Source: Isoetes taiwanensis
Taxonomy: Eukaryota; Streptophyta; Lycopodiopsida; Isoetales; Isoetaceae
Reading direction: 5' to 3'
Assembly: GCA_021234155.1 (NCBI GenBank)
Contig: JAJEKV010000312.1
Span: forward strand, 84,501 to 148,500
DNA: 64,000 nucleotides
How positions within the stretch are numbered: position 1 is the stretch's first letter; each line of letters begins with the position of its first letter. The notes beneath the pieces were generated by a model. That model was not told the DNA's origin, did no database searches, and saw only the letters and a list, made by a program, of their open reading frames with translations. Made by a program: the position numbers and the translations under genes. This document shows, piece after piece, positions 12,555 to 23,795 of this stretch.

Positions 12555-12860
12555 AAAATGTATAGGGGAACGATAAAGGGCCTCACAATGATAAAAGGCC
12601 CTGCAATGACGACAAAGGGCCTCGTAATGATAAAGGGCCCTGCAATGACGATAGTTGAGAGCACGTCTGCCATTGTTGAGAGCACGTCTGCCATTGTTGC
12701 AGATAAAGAGCTCCTTTTTCATTCCCTTGCAATATAGATGATGTGGAGGGATTTTTGCATCAATGGACTCAAACAAGCATCTCCTCCATTCCCCTACAAT
12801 ATAGAAGACGTGGAGGGATTTTTGTATCAATGGATCCAAACAGGCATCTCTTGAGTTTTT
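12555..12860. repeat. Cluster of short tandem duplications
   Basis: Three nested tandem repeats lie side by side. A unit AAAGGGCCT..AATGA alternates with GGCCCTGCAATGACGA at about 12576-12655. GTTGAGAGCACGTCTGCCATT occurs twice in direct succession at about 12653-12695. A segment of about 75 bases containing GTGGAGGGATTTTTG and CAATATAGA is duplicated at about 12728-12860. The clustering suggests slippage-prone DNA rather than a gene. Confidence 0.7.
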
Positions 12861-13007
12861 CTGTTCTGTTATTTATTGAAGTCCCGATATGCGGTATTCT
12901 GTTACGTCCGAGGGCGAGCATTCCAAGAGGGGAGGAATTTCACCATAACTGATATGCGTTTTTTAGTTTGACGTTGACTTCTTAGTAAGCAACCAGTCGA
13001 CTTCATA

Positions 13008-13635
13008 TACTCCCTTATAGTACAAATACTTGTATATATATATATATATATATCTCTTATATATATACAATTATTTGATGGGTCCTATGGGGGGTTGAAT
13101 GTGGGTAGAGATTAATCCTATCCGTCTAATTTTTGAGGTGGCACTTAAATGGCCCTTGGATTTGATGGGGGGCATGCATGGGCCATGCATGGGCCATGCA
13201 CCCCATCCATGAACAGTTGATCGCACGCGTGTGAAATCTTGGCCCTTGATTTTTTAAAGGGAAGATGCAAGGAAGGTCCTTAAAAGGTGCTTTTTGGTGC
13301 GGTCAATCTTAGTTGGATCAAAGGGGGAGGAAAAATCCTAACCATTAAATTTTTATTAAATTGCAATTCTTTATTAAAAGAGGTGAGGTGGCACCCTTAT
13401 TTAATAAAAAGGTAATGAGGTGGCATCAACATTAATAGGTGGACTTTCTAGGAAGCTTCTTTTTTATAATCAACTTCAAAGGCCGATAACTGCGATGAGG
13501 GTCGGATGAAGGTGAGACCCACACCATTGGATTCCTCGTCGAGAACTTTCCAATGAGTGGTGCTTTGGCATCGTTCCTGCAGTTGGAGCTAATGTGATCG
13601 AATACTAAGTTTCTTTTGGAAACTTAGAATTTTAC
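13008..13635. repeat. Composite repeat unit 1: (TA)n left module plus body type A
   Basis: Starts with the left module ACTCCCTTATAGTACAAATA, CTTGTATATA and a (TA)n tract ending TATATATACAATTAT. The type-A body follows: GGTCCTATGGGG, a triple GGGCCATGCAT motif, ATTTTTTATTAAA-like segments, GAGGTGGCAC, TTTCTAGGAAGCTT and GTTGGATTCCTC. The same body recurs at 14801, 25072 and (partial) 58625. No coding capacity is seen. Confidence 0.75.
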
Positions 13636-14790
13636 GTAATCCATGCGAATTTAAAAGAATCTAGGGGAATCTCCATAGGATTTTAGAGAATTTAAAGGAA
13701 GCTCAAGAGAATCTTTGGGAATCTATGAGAATCGCAAAGGGAATCTTTGAGATTCTATATGAATCTTTATGAAACCTTTGAGAATGTAGAAGAATCTTCA
13801 TAGAATCTAAGGGAATCTAGGAGAATCTACATAGAAATATGAGAAATCTAGAGGAATCTTGAGATGATCTTTAGGAGGCTAGGGAACCCCAACAAAATTA
13901 GGGAATTTATGGGAATCTCAAGAGAATCATAGAGAATCTAGTAGGATCGAAGTGCATCTTCATAAAATCTTTGAGAATCCTTGAAAATCAGAGAATCTAA
14001 GGGAATCTACATAGAATCTAAGGGAATCTATATAGAATCTAACAAAATTTAGGAGAATCCACATAGAATTTTGGAGACTCTAGAGGTTTCTTGTGATAAG
14101 TTCGAAAATCTAGAGGGATCTTTATAGAATCTTAAGAATCTAGGGGAAGCTTTGTGGAATCTTAAGGAATCTTTCATTAATAAGTGTGTTTAGTAGGGGG
14201 AATCTCGATAGAATCTAAGAGAATCTATATAGAATCTTGGAAAATCTGGGATAATCTTTGAGAATCTAGTTGAATCTTAAGAGAATCTTAAGTAATTTAT
14301 GGGATTAAGAGTATTTAAGAGAATCTTCCTTAAATCTTTGAGAATCTAGGATATTTTTTTCTCGAATCTTCAAGAATCTAAGTGAACCTTTATAGAATCT
14401 TCATTGAATTGCTTTCGAGAATCTAGCGAGAATCTAAGCATCTTCATAAAATCTTTGAGAATCTAGGGGAATCTTGATGGAATTTTCAAGATTCTAGGGG
14501 AATCTCTATAGAATCTAACAAAATCTAGGAGAATCTACATAGAATTCTAAAGAATTTAGAGGATCCTTGTGATAACGTTTGAAATCTCGAGGAATCTTTG
14601 TAGAATCCTAAGAATCTAAGGGAATCTTAGGGAATCTTTTACACTAAGTGTGTTTTTCTAGGGGAATCTTGATAGAACCTAAAGGAATCTAAGAGAATTT
14701 ATATAGAATCTTAAGAAATGTAGAGAAAATTTGGGATAATCTTTGAGAATCTAGGGGAATCTTAAGAGAATCTTAAGTTTGGATGGCTCA
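13636..14790. repeat. Degenerate GAATCT-based tandem array 1
   Basis: More than a kilobase is built from variants of a unit of about 10-16 bases whose core is GAATCT, for example GAGAATCTAGGGGAATCTT and ATAGAATCTTAAG. Spacing between cores is irregular, so this is a degenerate minisatellite rather than a clean satellite. It directly follows the type-A body and ends at the next (TA)n left module. Confidence 0.85.
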
Positions 14791-14794
14791 AAAT

Positions 14795-15395
14795 TTGTGT
14801 ACTCCCTTATAGTACACTCACTTGTATATATATATATATATACCATGTGTGCCAGGAAAGGATGTACCCATGCTATATAGAGATTAATGCCGACCGTCCG
14901 ATTGGAGATGGAGGGCCATGATGCCGCCACCTCATGGGAGAGGTCACGCATGGGCATAGAAATATGATGGGGGACATGCATAAGGGCATGCAACATGTCT
15001 TTAAGCCGTCGGATCAAAAGGGGAGGAGAAATCATGGCCCTTAATTTTTATAAGGAAAGTGCAAGGAAGCTTCCTCAAAAGTGGATTTGGTGCAACCAAT
15101 CTTAACCGTTAGATCAAAAGGGGGAGGATAAATCTTAGCCATTCATTTTTTTATTAAATTAGAATTTTTTATATTAAAGGAGGTGAGTTGGCACCCTTTA
15201 TTTAATGAAAAGATAGTGAGGTGGCAACTCATTAATTATGAGGCGTTCTTGGAAGCTTCCTTTTTTTGCGTCACCTTCAAACGACTTTATCTTGCGGTGG
15301 AGGTCTCGGATCAAAGTGGGACCCACGCCGTTGGATTCCTCTCATCAAATGCTTTCCAATGAGTAGTGGTTTGGCATCGTTCCGTGCAATGTTGG
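14795..15395. repeat. Composite repeat unit 2: left module plus body type A
   Basis: Begins ACTCCCTTATAGTACACTCA, CTTG and (TA)n, and repeats the type-A body (GGCATGCAACATG, AACCGTTAGATCAAAAGGGG, GAGGTGGCAACTC, GTTGGATTCCTCTCATC). With array 1 it gives a tandem arrangement with a period near 1.7 kb. Confidence 0.75.
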
Positions 15396-16370
15396 ATAAT
15401 ATAGGGGAATATTCATAGAAACTAAGGGAATTTGAGAGATATTGGGATAATCTTTGAAAATCAAGGAAATCTCAAGAGGATCTTAAGGAATCTATGGGAA
15501 TCTCCAAAGAATCTAGAGGAATATAGGAAAACCTTCAAAAAAGGTTTAAGAATAGAGGGAAATCTAGAGGAATCTTAGGATAATATTTGGGAATCTAAGG
15601 GAATCTCAAGGGAATATTTAAGAATCTAAAGGAATCTAGAGGAATCTTGGGATAACCTTTGGAATCAAGGAAACATCAAGAGAATCTTAACGAATCTATG
15701 GGAATCAAAAAGAATATAGAGGAATCTAAGAGAATCTTCAAAAAATGTTTGAGAATCAGGGGGAATCTTTATGGAATCTTAGAGAATCTAGTGGAATCTT
15801 GATAGAATCTAAGGGACTCTAGGAGAATCTACATAGAATCTTAGGGAATTTAAAGGAATCTTCAGATAATCTTTGAAGATCTAGGGGAATCTTTGTAGAA
15901 CCTTAAGAATCTAGGGGATGTTTATAGAATTTTATGGAATTTAGGGAAATCTAAGGGGATCTAGGGGAATCTTTGACACTAGGTGTGTTCTCTGAGGGGA
16001 TCTTCATAGAATCTAAGGAAATTTTGAAGAATCTACATGGAATCTTGAGGAATCTTAGGATAGTCTTTGAGAATCTAGGGGAATCTCAAGACAATATTTA
16101 AGAATCTAAAGGAATCTAAAGGAATCTTCATAAAATCTTTGAGTATCTAGAGAATCTTGGTCTAATCTTGGAGAATCTATATAGAATCTTCATTGCATGA
16201 CTTTAAATTTGACTTCTACTTGAATTTGTACAATTCCTCGCGGAATAATCCGCGGATCTTGGGGAATATAAGCGAACATTAATGGAATCTCATGGTATCT
16301 AGGGAAATTTTTTTAGAGTCTTTGGAGAATCTTGGAGAATCTTTATAGGATCTTCGTTGTATGGCACTGC
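15396..16370. repeat. Degenerate GAATCT-based tandem array 2
   Basis: Same sort of array as 13636-14790, with cores GAATCT or GAATCTTN in the same orientation. It contains the same odd insert seen in array 1 (CACTA.GTGTGTT near 15979, compare 14180 and 14645), so the arrays share an internal higher-order layout. Confidence 0.85.
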
Positions 16371-16383
16371 ATTTGGCTCCTAG

Positions 16384-16416
16384 TCGAATTTGTACAGTCC
16401 CTCATAGTACAATAAC

Positions 16417-16451
<35 letters not shown>

Positions 16452-16760
16452 ATATATATACAATTATATAAGCACCCCCCTTATATCTAGAGATTTTGGT
16501 GTCGCCGCCGCAGCCGTCCATTTTTTGAGATCAACGGTTGAGATGAAAACATGCCAAACCACCCCAAGCACCCCCCTTGGTATAAAGATTGAGGTGTCAC
16601 GATTTCAGCCATCGAAGGTGCAAGATCTACGGTTCGGATGGGGCCACCTCATGATCCCCCCTATTTGGGGCTTTTAATATGGGCCATTGGATCAATCTTA
16701 CCTGTTGATTGAAAAGGTCATTAAATGCACCTCAAAAGTGGGACTAAAACTTGATCTAGC
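16384..16760. repeat. Left module with (TA)n plus body type B
   Basis: The left module CCCTCATAGTACAATAACTTG and (TA)n is followed by TATATATACAATTATATAAG. A type-B body then replaces type A: GAGATTTTGGTGTCGCC, GAGATCAACGG, AAAGATTGAGGTGTC and TTTGGGGCTTTTAATATGGG. This shows that the same left module can be joined to two different bodies. Confidence 0.7.
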
Positions 16761-16892
16761 CGTTGGTAAAAATTAAATGAAATAAATAGGAAATTAAATT
16801 TTATTGAAAGTGCAAGATGACAAATGGGCTAAATATTAAATGCTATATGAGGTGGCAGCAAAATTAATGGCTTTTTGCGATGTGAATGCGTC

Positions 16893-17225
16893 CGCCAGAG
16901 CTATCCTATTCGGAACCACAGTTTTGATTCATGTTTTGCCATTTCATTTGCATTGTTTCGTTCCATTCTGTGCAGCCATGGTGGAACTGCTAGAGCGGCG
17001 CTATGCAGAGTCCTACGGTTTATCTCTATTACTTTCCGCATTCTTTATCTGCCGCCAAGTCTTCTTGATATATCTTGTGTTTTTGCAGATTTACATAGCT
17101 TTTTTCCATGTATAGCAAAGAGACAGATCCTAGATTCTGTGATGGCGCCTCATTTCATTTTGGAGCTCGAGATGCAGAAGTCTATGATGCCCATTCCATA
17201 AAATGGCATTTGCAAGGTCTGGTTG
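16893..17225. repeat. Segment duplicated at 52480-52590
   Basis: GAGCTAT.CTATT.GGAACCACAG and later TTTTGGAGCTCG.GAGATGCAGA followed by AGTCTATGATGCCCATTCC recur at 52480-52590, where the stretch between them is missing. In both places the segment follows a type-B repeat, so repeat and flank probably duplicated together. Anonymous open frames here (16840-17115, 16875-17201) are not recognised. Confidence 0.65.
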
Positions 17226-17690
17226 CTGGTTTCTTGTTCAAACAATGACTGTCTGCGGATTTGCAGTTATCTTATGAAATGAGTGTTCTGTGTGATGCTG
17301 GAAAGTACATCAAAAGATCTTCGAAAATAAGAATCTAGAAAAGAGGCATGAAAAGTGTGGCCAAAAGGGCTATTGCCAAAGGCAGAGGTCTTCTCGCTTC
17401 TGTGCTCGGTGTGTTTTATAAAGCAAAAGCTGCATGCCGGAGTTGGAGCGCCAGGAAGCTCGCATTTTGAATTCTTCCAAAATATTTTAGCACCGGTTCA
17501 AACAGGGTTTTTGAAAGTTTGATTATTTGCAGAAAGTCCTTCCGGTCTACAAGCTTATGTACGTTATGGCTTACTTACCGCATCCTTTATCTGCATCCAA
17601 ATAAATGATGGCTATGATCTTCTGATATATGTTATGTTTTTGCAGATCCAAGAGCTTTCTTCATATCCAGCTAAGAGAAAGATCCTGGGA
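17038..17690. repeat. Local direct duplication of about 100 bases
   Basis: The block 17038-17132 (GCATTCTTTATCTGCCGCCAAG, then GTGTTTTTGCAGAT and AGATCCTAG) is repeated in diverged form at about 17579-17690 (GCATCCTTTATCTGCATCCAA, then ATGTTTTTGCAGATCC and AAGATCCTGG). Each copy contains a TTTTTGCAG acceptor-like site. Function unknown. Confidence 0.55.
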
Positions 17691-17764
17691 TAACTGAGTT
17701 TGTTGTCAGCCTTGCTCTGTGAATCCTGACATTAGGTAGAAGACTCCCCAAATATCTACATAGG

Positions 17765-18175
17765 TTGCCATTTAAACGTTATTTTTTTTCTTCAGGAGTT
17801 CTCTCTGTGCGTTCAATGGAGCTTACTGCTTTTGTAGGACTGGCAACAGCATCAGGCAAATATCTTACCATTTCTCTACCGTTGTTTATCCCTTTGTCGC
17901 TTTCTATAATCAAGAACCTTGAAGAAGCAGACGTTACCGTTCCGGCAGTGAAGGTGTTCCGTGCTGGCACAGCATTTGATTCACATGGAAACCTTATTGC
18001 AGTAGGGGGAAGGGTGCTTGGGGTGACAGCGTTAGGAAGAAACGCGTTTGAAGCTTTCGAAGAAAAACTTCGGCCGAAAATTCTAACGCCCTTTTGTTGG
18101 ATTTTTAACCTGCTCCAGCGATTACGAATTTTCATATTTCCTCTGCATCCGGTCTGCCCCCTTCTTCGCAGCTAG
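17765..18175 (+). pseudogene. Phosphoribosylamine-glycine ligase (GAR synthetase) C-terminal fragment
   Basis: The open frame contains KNLEEADVTVPAVKVFRAG at about 17912-17968, then TAFDSHGNLIAVGGRVLGVT and ALGRN. This matches the C-terminal part of GAR synthetase (PurD family; second step of de novo purine synthesis, plastid-located in plants), where VKVFHAGT and GGRVLGVTA are conserved. Upstream residues of the same frame are not family-like except IIKNLEEA. Downstream the homology stops near 18065, although the frame stays open. Only about 50 of roughly 430-500 residues are present, with no ATP-grasp core, so this is an isolated exon-size remnant. Confidence 0.8.
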
Positions 18176-18261
18176 AGCTCTACTGGAGCTCTTTTCACAC
18201 TATTCCAATCCAACCTTTCTATTGATACCTTTTCCTGCCGATATACGATTGGCAGTGCACG

Positions 18262-18400
18262 TTAGCAGTGTTAGCATGGCCTTTTTTCGGCCTGAATATG
18301 TTCATTTAACCGTGTATTTGAATGTTCTCTGATTCCATTTCTGTTCAATCCAAGTCTCCAGTACCAAGTCTCTGGTTCCTTTCATGTTCCATGTATCTCA
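18262..18400. repeat. Diverged dispersed repeat, partner at 5722-5850
   Basis: Collinear with 5722-5850: TTAGCATGGCC, TTTAACCGTGTATT, TTCTGTTCAATCCAAGTCT, CTCTGGTTCCTTTC and TGTTCCATGTA are shared. No gene in this copy. Confidence 0.65.
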
Positions 18401-19403
18401 ACAATTACAGCAGTACCTCTGAGTTCTTAGTTTACATTTTAACCCTCGACTATGGTGCAAGCTTTGGTACCCAATTGTTTACGCTGAGGTTTTTTATGAA
18501 ACTGGCATGCGAAGCAGTGCATTCTTCAGACAACAGCGCTCTGTATGATAATGCTTGCAGAGTCCCCTTCTGATGTGTTCTTTGTAAAGCGACTTTTGGT
18601 TTTTGTGTTTCCATCTCATATTATGTAGTTTTTTATGCAAGCACAATAATGCCTTGAGCAAATCTTCTTGCAGAGGTAAGTATTTGTAAAGGCGCGGTTC
18701 TTCTATAAAAGCGATTTTGTAGGCTATTTTATGGCAAGGGACACAGCTTTAAGGATATCCTGCTATAGTTTTTGATTTGGAGTTCATCTTGGAGTCCTTG
18801 TGTAAATCCAACAATGAGACCCCGAAGCTTGCATTTGCAACCAAAGCAAAAGCCTTTAGAGAACGCTATATATTGGTAAACATTTTTTCTACCATCATTT
18901 TGACTCATTCCTCATTCATCGTTCTTGGAGTAGAATCTTATTTGTTTTAATTTGCTTTAAAATGTATGAATGGCTTGCAACAGCATTTCTGTAGGAATGT
19001 ATTGTTCTATAATGAAACAGTGATATTCTTCGTGATATCTAATTTTCTTTTCCATCTCATTACTTCTTTGCAATAAAGGCCTTTGATTCCAATGATTCCA
19101 TGTTGAAATCCAGGTTATTTTCTTTGGCTTTCAGATTTGATTGCTATGCCCCAACATCTTTGTTTTGTTATTTCATTTCGGTTGTAAGTTCTTCATAACT
19201 TTAGCGGATGTGAATCTAAATCACTTTTACAGATCATCAATGTCGTAGTATTTGCTAATGCTTGCTTTTGGAATCAATGTATACTCTCAGTTCTTCCCGT
19301 ATTTCATCTTGGTGGTAGTCATACTTGAAATTCATGATATTTAAAATCTTCAAAGTTCATGAAATAATGCAAATTTTGAGCACTGACCCTTGCGAATAGT
19401 CCA
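18401..19403. other. No recognised gene
   Basis: AT-rich sequence with short open frames only. It may include decayed introns of the glyoxalase fragment that follows, but no upstream exon was recognised. Confidence 0.45.
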
Positions 19404-19404
19404 G

Positions 19405-19616
19405 GTTTACAAAACAGTAGAGCTTATCAAGGCAAAAGGAGGGAAGCGGTCACGTGAGCCAGGCCCAATCAAAGGAGGGGCGACAGTTATTGCGTTTGAA
19501 GAGGATCATGATGGTTACAAATTTGAGTTGATTTAGAGGGCCCCTATGCCAGAGACACTGTGCCAAGTGATGTTTCATTTGCGCACTTAGAGAAAGCTAT
19601 TGAATTTTACAAAAAG
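19405..19616 (+). pseudogene. Lactoylglutathione lyase (glyoxalase I) exon, broken
   Basis: A segment between acceptor (AGTCCAG, ending 19404) and donor (AAAAAG/GTATGT at 19617) translates to [20 protein letters not shown] and continues [21 protein letters not shown]. It then runs LI, stop, RAPMPETLCQVMF. This is the conserved region of plant glyoxalase I, the glutathione-dependent enzyme that removes methylglyoxal; REPGP.KGG.TVIAF.ED.DGYKFEL is diagnostic. A codon that is normally Gln is TAG, near 19534. A one-base shift follows, since LEKAIEFYKK (family: start of the next repeat) appears in another frame. Remaining exons were not found. Confidence 0.85.
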
Positions 19617-20282
19617 GTATGTCCAACGTTGAAATTTCATATGGGTTCAGTTTTAAGGTTGATCCATACCTTTATAATTTTGTTTCATATTCTGTTTTCT
19701 GATGATACATCTCTTTTAGTGGTTGTATTGGCAAGCTGCATGCACTGACCCAAGAACAAAACTTTGTTATGCGAATGCCCGAGTTTTTCAAAAGAATCAG
19801 AGCACACTATTTATATCTTGAGAGGTATTTTAATAGAACTCAGGCCAACCTTACCATTTACAATGATCTAAGTTTGTAGCTGCAGATTTTTTTCCTTAAT
19901 GTGAATAACAAGTTCCAAATCTCAAACAGCTTTCCGAATCCTTTTGCAAGTATCCTTCGGTTCTGATCCTTTTGCAAGTATCCTTCAGTTTGAAATGGTT
20001 TTAACGTGAATTGCTCTGTGGAAATTAGAGGCATAGCTTCATTCCTTGAGAACGATTCTTTAATAAATGGGAGGTTTCTAAACATAGTCCAGACTTCAGG
20101 ATTTACAGATTGGAGACATGAAGGGACATGGAATGAGTGAGGCAACGTCAAGAATCAAGAACAATTTATAAAATAATAAATACATATCTGCAAGCAGTAC
20201 GAAAGAACATTATCCGATTCAAAAAATAGGGAAATCAACGAGTACACAAGTTAAAGGAAAATGGGTCCACTGTAATCTCTTA

Positions 20283-20665
20283 CATTGTGGATTTAAATTG
20301 GATGACTTTGTACTGTGTGCCCTTATTAGCATGTATTATAGATGTGGATGCATAGACTTTGCCCACCGCCAGTTGTTTGACATAATCGATGCATTTATCG
20401 ATACAAGAAATGATGTGTTATGGAATGTAATGATTACAGGACAGTAACTTTGTTTTCTGTCTTGGGTGTCTGTTCTAATCCAGAGCTGGGTAAAAAATTG
20501 CATGCTTATATTGTGAAGGCTGTTAATGACATGGATCCATTTGTTGCAAGTGCGTTGGTAAATATATATGCAGAATGTGGAATATTGATGATGCTAGGCA
20601 AGTTTTTGACAGTGCTCGGGTCAGAGATGTAATCTTGTGGAGCTTAATGATTGCAGGATAGCATC
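20283..20665 (+). pseudogene. PLS-type PPR protein fragment, broken
   Basis: Two PPR repeats are readable. The first is GFKLDDFVLCALISMYYRCG followed by CIDFAHRQLFD and NDVLWNVMITG, ending at a TAA. The second is GKKLHAYIVKAVNDMDPFVA, then SALVNIYAECG. A frameshift follows, and then NIDDARQVFDSARVRDVILW and SLMIAG. The ALI.MYYRCG...A...FD.......WN.MI.G pattern is that of the L and S motifs of PLS-class PPR proteins, which act in organellar RNA editing. Stops and the shift show decay. It differs in class from the PPR fragment at 2065 and is not a duplicate of it. Confidence 0.8.
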
Positions 20666-21254
20666 TACACTCTTCGGCATTTTCTTTGAGGTATATTTCC
20701 TTCCTCATAAACTTTTTTTAGAATTTTTAGACGATTCTTATAGAAGTGATGGACTGTGGGCTGAACTCTTGAGCATCAGAAGTACTCATAAGATATTCCT
20801 TGCCTTCAATCTCTACTAGGTATGCAAGATGAGACAATGTATAACTCCATCTAAAATGTAGACAAAGTAGCGTAGCTTGAAGGATTTATGCCACCTATTA
20901 TCGATTCGTGGATTTCGACTTGACATTTCTTGGAGATGAGGTATGTCTCAAGATCTCCATCTCGCTATGGTTGGCGCATAAGATTACAAAGCCCTTTTGC
21001 ATTCCTTGCATTCTAGCCGTCCTAATGCAAGAGGATCTGTTGAAAAGGTTATTAACGAACCCGTAAATGATGATAGGTGCATATTTCTGAAATAGTTATG
21101 GTGAATGTGTGAATCAGGAAAGATATATTTGCAACCACAGTCTTACAGCCTGTACAATGAGCTACAAGTTTGCATCAAGTGTTGTAGAGATCACTGTGTC
21201 ACGTATCTAGTAGTTCCTCGGACAAGAGCTTTCTTTTTTAAGTTACCTCCATGT
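20666..21254. other. No recognised gene
   Basis: No motif recognised. A short block (AGGTATGCAAGAT..GACAATGTA) at about 20818-20842 recurs at about 22250-22275. Confidence 0.4.
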
Positions 21255-22150
21255 TTTACCCTGCTGGAGAATTAAAACAGCAAATGTATTTTGGCATATT
21301 TGAGACATATACAATAGGAATTTGAAAGATGTGTGCCTAGACTTATTTTTAGAGCTTCCCTTAAGCTTTCCAATGGATAATATTGCTTGAGAAATGGATC
21401 TTGCGTTTGCAAGTTATGTCCAAACAAATATCTGCTAGCTGGCCAAATTGTGAACATGGTCGCCTCAATTGTTGTTGGAGATTTTAAAAAGGAGGCAATG
21501 AATAAATTGCCATTCATTTTAATGTATGTCTCCATGTTATGTATTTAATTTAGAGTAGTTACTTGGAGTTAACCTCCATGTTTGTACTCTGCTCTAGAAT
21601 TAGAACAGCAAAAGTAACCTTCATTTTTATGCTCTGCTGTAGAATTAGAACAGCAAACATATTTTGCCATATTTGACATATATACAATAGGAATTTGAAA
21701 AATGTGTGCCTAGACTTATTTTTAGAGCTTTTCTCAAGCTTTCCAATGGATAGTCTTGCTTGCTAAATGGGTCTTTCATTTGCAAGTTATGCCCAAATAT
21801 CTGCTCGTGCACATGTCACATAGTGGACATGGCCTTCTCCGTTGTTGGAGAATTTAAATGAGGAGGTAATGAAGTATTTGCCATTGATTTTAATGTATAT
21901 CTCCGTATATCCCTGTGTTATGTATTTAGAGTAGTTACTGGGAACAATAGAGCTTTCTTTTTGGAGTGCCTCCATGTTTGTACTCTACTATAGAATTGGA
22001 ACAGCAAACGTATTTTGCCATATTTGACATATATACAATAAGAATTTGAAAGATGCATGTCTAGACTTATTCTTAGAGCTTCTCTTAAGCTTTCCAATGG
22101 ATAATCTTGCTTGAGAAACGGATCTTGCATTTGCAAGTTAGCCCAAATTT
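21255..22150. repeat. Three diverged tandem copies of a unit of about 360 bases
   Basis: The blocks TAGAATT.GAACAGCAAA, CATATACAATA.GAATTTG, AGATG.(A/G)TG.CTAGACTTAT and TTTCCAATGGATA.T.TTGC appear in the same order beginning near 21270, 21645 and 21995. A further partial copy of the first block lies at about 21585. The unit has no conserved open frame. It appears to be a small degenerate tandem repeat. Confidence 0.75.
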
Positions 22151-23795
22151 CTGTTATTGCGCTGATGCCGTACAAAAAGAACAGCAAGCAATTGATGCCA
22201 ACAAAGCAATTTCCATTCTCACACGCTATTCTTCGCTTTCAGTCTCTAGCAGGTATGCAAGATTCGACAATGTACATGATCGAGGAATCAGCCTTGCTAC
22301 ATTAGTAAGGTATTAGCAATGAATCTGCATTTATATTCTATACCCAATCGGAACCAGCAAACGAAATATCAATCCCTCACGTGTTATACTTTTTAGATGT
22401 TGGATTTTTTATGCCACGTATAGAACAGCTTATCCTATTGCATTGCATTCTATGTATGTCAAAAAATGATTTTTTGAATTAGAGAACCAGGATATCTAGA
22501 TTTTTATGAGTGCTATTTGTTAATATTTATTTGTAGATGGTTCCATCGCTTAGACACCGTATGATGCCAATATGATATGGTATGGAGTATTTTGAGGAGC
22601 CTTGCTTTAATATGTGATTATTTACAGAGCCTTTGGTTGCATAAAAACAACGAAAATGAAGCACAGTGAAAGGAAGAGGTAAGGTTGCTTTATGAAATGA
22701 TTGCATGACAGTTGACCATTCTCTTTTAATGTTTTGCATCATGTTCTTTACGCATCAACCATCAAAAGAAAGCTCCTTCTCCGGCTGGTTGTTTGTTACA
22801 GAAGATATATAGTGAAGATAGAATTGCCACATGTACATGCTTTTTTTCCTTTATTCTATGCTGATTCTAGCATGTCTTTTGCCTCGGGCTGAATTTGGAT
22901 GCTAATACAGGTCTGCTTATACAACCTCGGGTTGAAAAAGGACTAGCTAATAGAAATCTTAAGAAAATGGATTGTATTACCTCCTCACTTTGCTATGGCA
23001 GTCTATACATATTGTAATATTTTTAATGCATTGCATACAAGTTCTTTTATTCATGATGGATACATGGAGCTAATTTGTAACATGCAGGATCCATCACTAT
23101 TATAAAAAAGATTTTGAACTTGGAAAACATGGCAAGTAATTTTTTATGATATGAAGTTGAATCAGGAGGATACTTATTTGCTTAAGAATAAGACATCATA
23201 TTATTTTCAGTCCTTGCTCCTCCGTGCTGAAATTTACATTGTATGTTGTATTTCTTCAAATTGCTACTTATGGTCTACGCTGTTACCTTCTTAAGTTCCC
23301 AATGGGCATTAACTGGTAAGTGAATATTGTCTGATGCTTTGCCGCTTTGACTCCAAAAATGGCAGGCCATCCTTTTGTCCAATGAGCCAACATGAAATAA
23401 AGTATGGAATGCTTTTTTTTTTTTTTTTTTTTTTTTTTACATTTATGCCGTTGAAATCCTTTCCAGTCTTGAGCTATCAACTTTCTGCATCGAGTGAGCT
23501 TAGAATATTAGATTTTCCACCCAATAATTTGCATAGAATTTGCAAGAATTTATTACACTCGATTTTTTGTATTACACCATTCTAAGTTACCACATGTATT
23601 GAGCTATTAGATGTAATCATAAAGTACCTATGATGCGAGTATATAGAAGGAGAAGAGCAAAAAGAGGTAAATTTTACGGCATGCCACTAGGTACCATTCC
23701 ATAGGACATATGACGTGCACAGTACTCGATGTTAAACATGCAATATTAGCTTGATCTAAACATCATACAATTGCATCTTTATGGAGCCATAGGGA
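22151..23795. other. No recognised gene; poly(T) tract
   Basis: Short anonymous open frames only. A run of 28 T residues lies at about 23411-23438 (complement of a poly(A) tail). It could mark the end of a retrotransposed insertion on the minus strand, but no matching element body was recognised. Confidence 0.4.

Noticed and set aside
13636-16370. CRISPR-like array
   Set aside because: The GAATCT units are short, degenerate and without regular unique spacers; the DNA is eukaryotic.
23334-23585. Open frame with a poly-Phe run
   Set aside because: It is the translation of a poly(T) tract, with unrelated flanks.
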